From: Rummeliibacillus pycnus_B
GTDB lineage: Bacteria > Bacillota > Bacilli > Bacillales_A > Planococcaceae
Direction of reading: 5' to 3'
Length of the DNA stretch: 64,000 bases
Assembly (NCBI RefSeq): GCF_050459865.1
Contig: NZ_JBCMNM010000047.1
Location: forward strand, 1-64,000
Below are positions 61,999-64,000 of the stretch, in pieces; the first letter of the stretch is position 1; each line of letters starts with the position of its first letter. The notes beneath the pieces are model-generated. The model saw nothing but the letters and a program-made list of their open reading frames with translations. It ran no database searches and had not been told where the DNA came from. Both the position numbers and the translations under genes were made by a program.

Positions 61999-62103
61999 CT
62001 ATTGATATTTTTTCTCCAGTGTTTCTGCACTGAAAGCACATGATTCCTTTTCCTTTTTAATTTCAACAATCAAAATAAACAGCCCAATAATTAAAAACGC
62101 CAA
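61999..62103 (-). CDS. Possible small membrane peptide (34 aa)
   Basis: From TTG 62103 the minus strand reads LAFLIIGLFILIVEIKKEKE and on to AETLEKKYQ: one hydrophobic helix and a charged tail, a credible small membrane peptide. AAGGAG stands directly before the TTG, too close for a good ribosome site, and a terminator-like hairpin covers the start. Weakly supported. Confidence 0.25.
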   Translation of the reverse strand: MAFLIIGLFILIVEIKKEKESCAFSAETLEKKYQ

Positions 62104-62129
62104 CTCCTTATAAAAAGAGCTGGCGTTTA
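62093..62129. terminator. Terminator-like hairpin in the 61.9-62.25 kb gap
   Basis: AAACGCCAaCTC pairs with GAGcTGGCGTTT around a 9-nt loop, flanked by A on the left and TAGTTTT on the right. It could end the thioesterase transcript on the minus strand (its left side reads TTTTTAATT). The rest of the 337-bp gap holds only the weak ORF above. Confidence 0.6.
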
Positions 62130-62248
62130 GTTTTGTATAAGAAATTGTCAAAACCTAAGGCAAATTAAGAATTACTTGCGGTTACTCATCATAGTAAAAG
62201 GATTATGCCTCGAGTATATACCACAAAAAAGAATTCTATGAACTGAGA

Positions 62249-62743
62249 TTACTCCAAATTAAAGAATTTATGAGGCATATCGCGTTTTTCTTTACGAAAT
62301 TGTCGACGTTGCGGACCAGATTCGAATAATCTTTTTTCTTCTTTTGTTTCAGGAAAAACAGGCGCTACTTCCTGAGGTTTTCCATTTTCATCTACAGCTA
62401 CCATCGTTACGAATGATTCAGTCGTTAATTTCTTTTCTCCCGTATGAATATCTCGCGATTGTACCACGATATAAAGTTCCATAGATGTTCTTCCTGTAGA
62501 ACTTACGACTGCTTCAAGTTCTAAAACTTCCCCTGAATGTACAGGAGAATAAAAATCAACAGAATCGAATGAAGCTGTAACAGTTTGCACTTTGGCATGT
62601 TTCATCGACGTAATAGCAGCAATTTCGTCAATATAAGCTAAAACTTTACCACCAAATATTGTATTCATATGATTTGTATCCGGTGGTAATACTAATCTTG
62701 TTTGAATGGTTTTAGATTGGCTCATCGGAATTGGTTCAAGCAT
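62249..62743 (-). CDS. Acyl-CoA thioesterase, hot-dog fold (YkhA-like)
   Basis: 164 aa single hot-dog domain: DTNHMNTIFGGKVLAYIDEI (catalytic Asn/Asp region), ASFDSVDFYSPVHSGEVLEL and TESFVTMVAVDENGKP, followed by a basic C-terminal tail. The family hydrolyses long-chain or short-chain acyl-CoA esters. Start ATG 62743 with GGGAG. Stands alone, 121 bp after the aldehyde dehydrogenase. Confidence 0.9.
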   Translation of the reverse strand: MLEPIPMSQSKTIQTRLVLPPDTNHMNTIFGGKVLAYIDEIAAITSMKHAKVQTVTASFDSVDFYSPVHSGEVLELEAVVSSTGRTSMELYIVVQSRDIHTGEKKLTTESFVTMVAVDENGKPQEVAPVFPETKEEKRLFESGPQRRQFRKEKRDMPHKFFNLE

Positions 62744-62863
62744 ATTAACACTCCCTATAAAATATCTCTGTATCTATGCTAACCTTAAATCTGTATCAAT
62801 TCAACAATTTTAAACTATTATACACAATATAAAATTGTTATATGTTAATATACAATAATTATA

Positions 62864-64000
62864 CTACAGTTTTGTTTTGATTGTGATAAATTTCATTTCT
62901 GTCATTTCATTTACTGCATATTTAATACCTTCTCGACCATAACCACTATTTTTAACGCCACCATATGGCATATTGTCAATTCGGAATGTTGGTACATCAT
63001 TAATAATAACAGCCCCAGCTTCAAGTTCATCTGCCGCTCTCATAGCATCTTCTAAATTATTGGTAAAGATACCAGCATTCAATCCTAAGTCGGAATTGTT
63101 CAATAAAGCAATAGCTTTGTCGAATGTTTCATATGAAACAATCGACACAATAGGTGCAAATGTTTCCTGACAGACGATTTTCATATCGGATTTGACATTC
63201 GTCATGACGGTTGGTGTCAAAGTGCGTTCTGTAAAAGTACCACCCGTTGCAACTGTAGCTCCTTGCTTTCTGGCTTCGTCAATCCATCCAGTAATTCGTT
63301 TCACTTCACTTGGATTGATCATTGCACTCACATCCGTTTTTTCATCCATCGGGTCACCAACAACTAATTTTTCCGTTGCTGCTACGAACGCTTTTGTAAA
63401 TTCATCGTAGATAGATTGATGTACAAAAATGCGTTGCAAAGAAATACATACTTGTCCAGCAAAACCGAATGCCCCTCCTACACAACGATCGACAATTTTA
63501 TCAATTGGTGCACTAGGCTCTATAATTAATCCGGCGTTAGAACCAAGCTCTAAAGTAACTTTACGTAAACCTACTTTTTCTTTAATCTTCAAACCGACAT
63601 TCCCACTACCGGTAAATGTCACTTTTTTAACTAGAGGATGAGTTACTAAGGAATCACTTAGCTCACTTCCACTACCTGTCACAATTTGAAGCATACCATC
63701 TGGCAATCCTGCTTCTTTGAAAACTTCTGCCATAACAATACTACTTAATGGTGTTTGTGTAGCTGGTTTTAAAACAACTGCATTCCCTACTGCAAATGCT
63801 GGACCCAATTTATGGGCCACAAGATTAAATGGAAAGTTAAATGGCGTTATTGCTGAGATAACTCCTAAAGGTACACGTTTTGTCCAGCCAATTCGATCTG
63901 ATCCTCCTGGTGCAGCATCCATTGGGACTGTTTCTCCATTAACTTGCTTTGCTGCTTCTGCAGCAAACTGGTACGTGGCAATCGTACGATCAATTTCTGT
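62864..64000 (-). CDS. NAD(P)-dependent aldehyde dehydrogenase (N-terminus cut by window edge)
   Basis: 378 residues of an aldehyde dehydrogenase; the frame runs open to the right edge, so about 90-100 N-terminal residues are missing. Landmarks: ITPFNFPFNLVAHKLGPAFA, NAD-binding FTGSGNVGLKI, the Glu in TLELGSNAGL, catalytic Cys in FAGQVCISLQR, and the C-terminal PYGGVKNSGYGREG. The ELGSNAG form and short length suggest a family near lactaldehyde, phosphonoacetaldehyde or related dehydrogenases. Substrate cannot be assigned. Confidence 0.92.
   Translation of the reverse strand, partial: TEIDRTIATYQFAAEAAKQVNGETVPMDAAPGGSDRIGWTKRVPLGVISAITPFNFPFNLVAHKLGPAFAVGNAVVLKPATQTPLSSIVMAEVFKEAGLPDGMLQIVTGSGSELSDSLVTHPLVKKVTFTGSGNVGLKIKEKVGLRKVTLELGSNAGLIIEPSAPIDKIVDRCVGGAFGFAGQVCISLQRIFVHQSIYDEFTKAFVAATEKLVVGDPMDEKTDVSAMINPSEVKRITGWIDEARKQGATVATGGTFTERTLTPTVMTNVKSDMKIVCQETFAPIVSIVSYETFDKAIALLNNSDLGLNAGIFTNNLEDAMRAADELEAGAVIINDVPTFRIDNMPYGGVKNSGYGREGIKYAVNEMTEMKFITIKTKL

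Overview
The window looks like a low-GC, spore-forming member of the Bacillales. My best guess is a Planococcaceae-type genus such as Lysinibacillus or Solibacillus; that is inferred from protein flavour only, since no 16S gene is included. Read on the minus strand, it follows the Bacillus subtilis origin-proximal order from ctsR to an rRNA operon almost gene for gene: ctsR-mcsA-mcsB-clpC-radA-yacL-ispD-ispF-gltX-[T-box]-cysE-cysS-mrnC-rlmB-rae1-sigH-rpmG-secE-nusG-rplKA-rplJL-ybxB-rpoBC-(ybxF)-str operon-tuf-S10/spc/alpha operons-ecfA1A2T-truA-rplM-rpsI-cwlD-salA-gerD-kbaA-(pdaB-like)-rrn. The origin of replication therefore probably lies to the right of the window.

Layout. 1-330: minus-strand leader and tandem promoters of an rRNA operon whose 16S gene lies just outside the left edge. 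330-4700: sporulation and germination genes (a degenerate PdaB-like protein, KbaA, GerD, SalA, CwlD). 5.0-5.6 kb: a lone plus-strand PAP2/BcrC-type phosphatase. 5.7-10.1 kb: rpsI, rplM, truA and the ECF transporter core. 10.4-24.8 kb: the alpha, spc and S10 ribosomal operons. 25.2-29.6 kb: tuf, fusA, rpsG, rpsL. 30.1-37.4 kb: rpoC, rpoB. 37.6-43.2 kb: ybxB, rplL/J, rplA/K, nusG, secE, rpmG, sigH, rae1. 43.2-52.2 kb: RNA maturation, cysteine and glutamate tRNA charging, isoprenoid enzymes, a PIN-TRAM protein, radA. 52.3-57 kb: the CtsR/McsAB/ClpC protein quality-control operon with a clear CtsR operator. 57-64 kb: an accessory stretch with small membrane proteins, CorA, a HemAT-type globin sensor, a coiled-coil protein of unknown role, a hot-dog thioesterase and a truncated aldehyde dehydrogenase.

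Most of the window is conventional, but it has been eroded in places. The 425-bp gap between adk and infA is a decayed methionine aminopeptidase gene (map): recognisable blocks survive in two frames with stops. The small KOW gene usually found there is also missing. The gap between rpoC and rpsL is a ybxF/rplGB (L7Ae-like) pseudogene with a CAG-to-TAG-type stop and a frameshift, although the promoter in front of it is intact. disA is absent between radA and yacL. The pdaB locus holds a homologue that has lost its deacetylase motifs. A multibranched terminator-like RNA between rplQ and ecfA1 is the best candidate for an undescribed RNA element.

Regulation visible in the sequence: tandem rrn promoters, promoters for rplM, S10, str, rpoB, rplJ and rplK, an L10-type leader with attenuator, a candidate L13 leader, a rplK-rplA intercistronic structure, a cysteine T-box before cysE-cysS, a CtsR box, and many intrinsic terminators. 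I saw no CRISPR array, IS element, prophage or tRNA gene.
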